Below, piece after piece: positions 60,589-64,000 of a stretch of DNA of 64,000 bases; the stretch's first letter is position 1; the number at the start of each line of letters is the position of its first letter. This DNA comes from Rhabditophanes sp. KR3021 (lineage: Eukaryota > Nematoda > Chromadorea > Rhabditida > Alloionematidae), in the NCBI GenBank assembly GCA_963281155.1, contig CAUJLY010000006.1:7440001-7504000 (forward strand), read 5' to 3'. The notes under the pieces were generated by a model that worked only from the letters and a program-made list of their open reading frames with translations, was not told the DNA's origin and did not search any database. A program made the translations under genes and the position numbers.

Positions 60589-63500
60589 AATTGAATCGTA
60601 CAAAGAATAATATCTTCGATTTAAATACTTCGATATTTGTACAGAAAAAAAGAGTTAAGCTTTGATCTCAGCTTTCCTTAAGAAGAGACGTCAATAACTC
60701 CACCTTTTGTTCAAAAAACTTTCTATTTCTTTCAATTAAATTAATGAGAAGAATATTAGTATATTTGTCTAATCTAATGGATAATCTAAATTAGTCGGAT
60801 ATATATAAAAAATTTTAAAGATATGCCTGTGTAAGAAGATAGATAAGCCCACGAATTAATTTAATAAGTAAAAATGATATTAATTTCAAAAGCAAGGAAA
60901 ATCATGATAAACCTTGAAAGTATTTATGAATGCGGCTACATAAATCCTAACAAATTACCAACGAAACACGGAAGTAAAAATAAGAAGAACAAATTACAAG
61001 TGCTAAATATTGTTGTCAAAAAAATGATTGTTTTGATTAAATTTATTAACCAAAATTTCCTATTATAAATATGAAAAAATTTTGTGAACATTGCAATTAT
61101 ATTTGATTATGGACCAAAATGTTTAATGTAAATGAATTAGCTGAATTAAATGCATTTAGAATTAAAATTACATGTCCGGATAAAATAAAGTATTCTATTT
61201 AAAAAAGGAATTACCTAAAAGATTCAAGTGGAAACTACAATATTTGAAACATATTTATTATCATTTGTAATGGTCATTAAAAGTACATGCCTCAGTAAAG
61301 ATGAATGGAAATGATAAAGGTTAAGAGGTTTCAATTATATTTGTGAATAGGGAAAATGAAGCTAGACAGTCTCTTTTAGCATGATTATATAACAACTGCT
61401 CAGAAAAGTTGCCATAAACATTTTAAATGACGTGTTGAATTGTACATCCTTAAAAAATTTCATCATTATGTAAATTACATTAAAAAGTTTATTCAAGTAC
61501 TAAAGTCTTTAAATAAAATAGTAATGACCGAGTTTGTGTTAATGAACAAATCAACAAAATTGGTAGTTAGTTAAATTTATAGCTGTTGTATATCGCTTTA
61601 ACTTATACAAATTTTGTTAATCGAAAGATTTCTTTAAGGGGTTGATACAATATAAGTCGAATTAATTGAAGTGTGATACTTTAGGAAATTAACGGATATA
61701 TGGGTGTGCCGTTTCCTAGCTATATAACCAAAGCTTCAATCAAGAATGAAAATCAAACCTACGGTATTCAAATTAACTCTTATTCGAATAAATTCAGCAT
61801 GTATCATACCAACCTCCACGTTAAATAGCATTAAATAACATAAAATTGCATAAAACTATATGAACCAGAATTTTAAAAATCATGGCATGCTTTGTTAACT
61901 GAGAGTGTTTAATTTTAAAATAATAATCATCAACAATGTTATTTTAATATTATTTGTATAGAGGCGTTTTTATGTTCACCTTCTTCAATTGTGCTATTAA
62001 TATTAAAGATGTAAAAGGGCCATCCTTAAACTTATGTATATACGTAATATGTATGTTTTTGTTTTTAAAATAATAATTAGAAAAGACTAAAGGAATTCCA
62101 GTAATAACATATACGTATGTTTTGAAGATCGAGACTTTTTAATAAATATGAAGATCAAAATAAAATAAATGTTGTGAAAAATAATACTTTAATGAAACAT
62201 AATTTAGAGTTTGTTATCAAAAATTTGAATAAATTTGTTGTTATCAATGAAATCTGATTCTTTTTTAAGAGATATTGTTTAAGATTTAAAACAAATAATA
62301 AACAATTTGATTTTATCTTTCCGTTCGAATACACGTCACAGTTGCCCAAATTGCAAATGCAAGGTACACTCACTCCTGAATGACTCGTTAAAATGTATAC
62401 AAACTTATTCTGGCTCAGTAAACGTAACCAATATATGTTTTATGTAATGCTGTAAAACTTCCTTATATGTAACACCGGGCAAGGTTTTCACTTAAAAATG
62501 AAATTTAACGCAAGAAAAACAAAGAAACATTTGTTGCTTTATGATTATTAGGAACAAGAAGACAACTTGTGATTTGTAAAGAACATATGGTTATTAACAT
62601 TTCGAAACCAGGAACCTTATGCATGTGTAATATTTTGTGTGTGAAAATTATAATATTACCTTAAATGCCATGAATCTACGTAATCCATCCACTCTTTTTT
62701 GCCCTGAACTTCCTATTTCAACTTAATTATAACAATTAGTCATACCTACTTTCATGATAAATGTATATTTTTTGAAGCAATCAAATCTTCTTTTAAGCAA
62801 TTATTCATATAATGTAGTTAGAAAACTTTCACATTATGCAATTATAATAAATATTCCTATCTGGTGTAATTACACAAAATATCCTTATTCTATATAATTA
62901 TAATAAAAGTGCTAACAGGCTAACATCAACTTATGAACCATTTTATATATTTGATGGGAGATTAAAAAATGATGGCATATTTTTTTTGCAATATTGAGCA
63001 ATTAAAAATAGGATTGGAAAACATATTGTTTTTAAACTGAATGACGTATTAACAGGTATTATCACTAATACAAAAATATAAATATGTTTAAAATTAATAT
63101 GTTCAAAATTAATATGTATAAAATTAATACGTTTTAAATGTTATTAAGTAAAAAATGATAATAGTCGTCTGGAAAACATGAATATTTGAATAGAAATCGT
63201 ACCAAATCAGACAAGCGAAGGATGTTTCATTTTGCATATTATTATCATCCCTATCACTTAATAAGTATTCTCAATTTATAGACAAAGGTTTGAATAATAT
63301 TTTGAATCAATTAAATCTTGACTTCTACTATAATTAGTAAATTCAAAAAGACTCCTTAATGATTACAAATAAAGCGTAGGCGGTTTCGTGCTTGAAGTAG
63401 AATTTAACCTACCTACAATGACCTCACAAAATCTTATTTTAGTTTAACATTTACTTTTTAATAATAGCTAAACTAACTGATGACTGAATTTTTTACTTCC

Positions 63501-64000
63501 ATAAGTTTAGAAGTTTCTCATATCCGGTTTAATAAGTTAACATACTTTATTAAAAAGTGTCATAATTTAAGAAAACCTAACCATGTCGGATATATCGTAC
63601 ATACTTCAAAGATTTTTATCGTCTGAACTTTTACTTAATAATCCTCCAACAACAAATAAAAATTTTAAGAGAAGGAAGATGCTATAAATAATTTTTGAAA
63701 CAGACAACTTTATCACATAATCTTTAGTCATATCTCAAAAGCCAAAAAATATCAAACTTTTTTGTGAACTCAAAGATATTATTCATTAGACATATATTAC
63801 ATCATTCTTAATTCAAAATAACCTCAAGATAATTGGTATCTAATGCCGCATCATAAAATCAACTTCTGCATATATTTTGAATGACGAATCGTTTAAAAGA
63901 TTTGGTAAATGATTGTTCAACCTATACCAAATAAAGCTGCGGATTAGATTGAATAAATTATGAATACATGGACTTCAAAAGCTTACGAAATGTTTTCAAT
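60589..64000. other. Intergenic, no gene to window end
   Basis: 3.4 kb of AT-rich sequence without a credible frame or RNA gene. Open frames at 60874-61068 and 62155-62373 are Lys/Ile/Asn/Phe-driven and isolated. A short 15-bp tandem repeat lies at 63084-63143. Confidence 0.55.
63084..63143. repeat. 15-bp AT-rich tandem repeat, about four copies
   Basis: Direct repeat with period 15 based on ATGTTTAAAATTAAT; copies start at 63084, 63099, 63114 and 63129, the last diverged (ACG for ATG). Confidence 0.8.

Noticed and set aside
60874..61068. 64-residue frame rich in Lys and Ile
   Set aside because: Isolated, low complexity and without gene signals.

Overview
The window looks like a nematode chromosome. 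It is AT-rich, introns are mostly 40-65 bp with GTAAG-type donors and TTTTAG/TTTCAG acceptors, several start codons sit just after an acceptor-like site (as expected for trans-spliced leaders), and the best proteins are nematode types: a myosin light chain of the MLC-1/2 type, a large trehalose-6-phosphate synthase, SIAH-1, an OCR/OSM-9-type TRPV channel, an SXP/RAL-2-like secreted protein, a divergent nuclear receptor, a Cys-loop channel of the MOD-1/LGC type and an acylated globin. The species cannot be named from the sequence. All coordinates were worked out by hand from splice signals and reading-frame continuity; no database search was possible.

Layout. 1-5 kb is almost empty apart from one possible two-TM exon. 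At 5.1-6.9 kb lies a strongly diverged homologue of phosphoacetylglucosamine mutase (PGM3/AGM1) with eroded active-site loops. Next come a secreted SXP-like protein (9.5 kb), an SLC12A9-like transporter (10.6-13.4 kb, minus), a BPI/LBP-type lipid-binding protein (16-17.9 kb), an orphan basic protein with a 24-bp coding repeat (18.4-19.6 kb) converging on a Cys-loop channel (19.7-21.6 kb, minus), a tiny secreted Gly/Tyr/Arg-rich peptide gene (23 kb, minus), SIAH-1 (25.2 kb), a TEX264-like ER protein (28.4 kb), a protease-dead astacin (29.5-30.4 kb, minus), a TRPV channel (31.4-33.8 kb), a myosin regulatory light chain (34.9-35.7 kb) and an SLC17 transporter (39-40.6 kb, minus).

The right half holds trehalose-6-phosphate synthase (42.7-46.8 kb), a small unknown gene with two usable 5' splice sites (47.3-47.8 kb, minus), phosphoglucomutase 1 (48.5-52.0 kb, minus) whose 1.8-kb second intron carries an antisense, multiply broken gene copy, a nuclear hormone receptor (54.2-55.8 kb), a globin (57.5-59.0 kb) and a Cys-rich membrane-anchored protein (59.8-60.6 kb, minus). 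The last 3.4 kb shows no gene.

How genes relate. These are single genes, not an operon. The one metabolic link is sugar-phosphate chemistry: PGM1 interconverts glucose-6-P and glucose-1-P (the route to UDP-glucose) and TPS joins UDP-glucose to glucose-6-P; the AGM1-like protein is a relative of PGM. The main points for a second look are the AGM1-like pseudoenzyme, the astacin without zinc ligands, the nested antisense pseudogene, and two otherwise intact genes each broken by one extra base in a homopolymer run, which suggests assembly errors.
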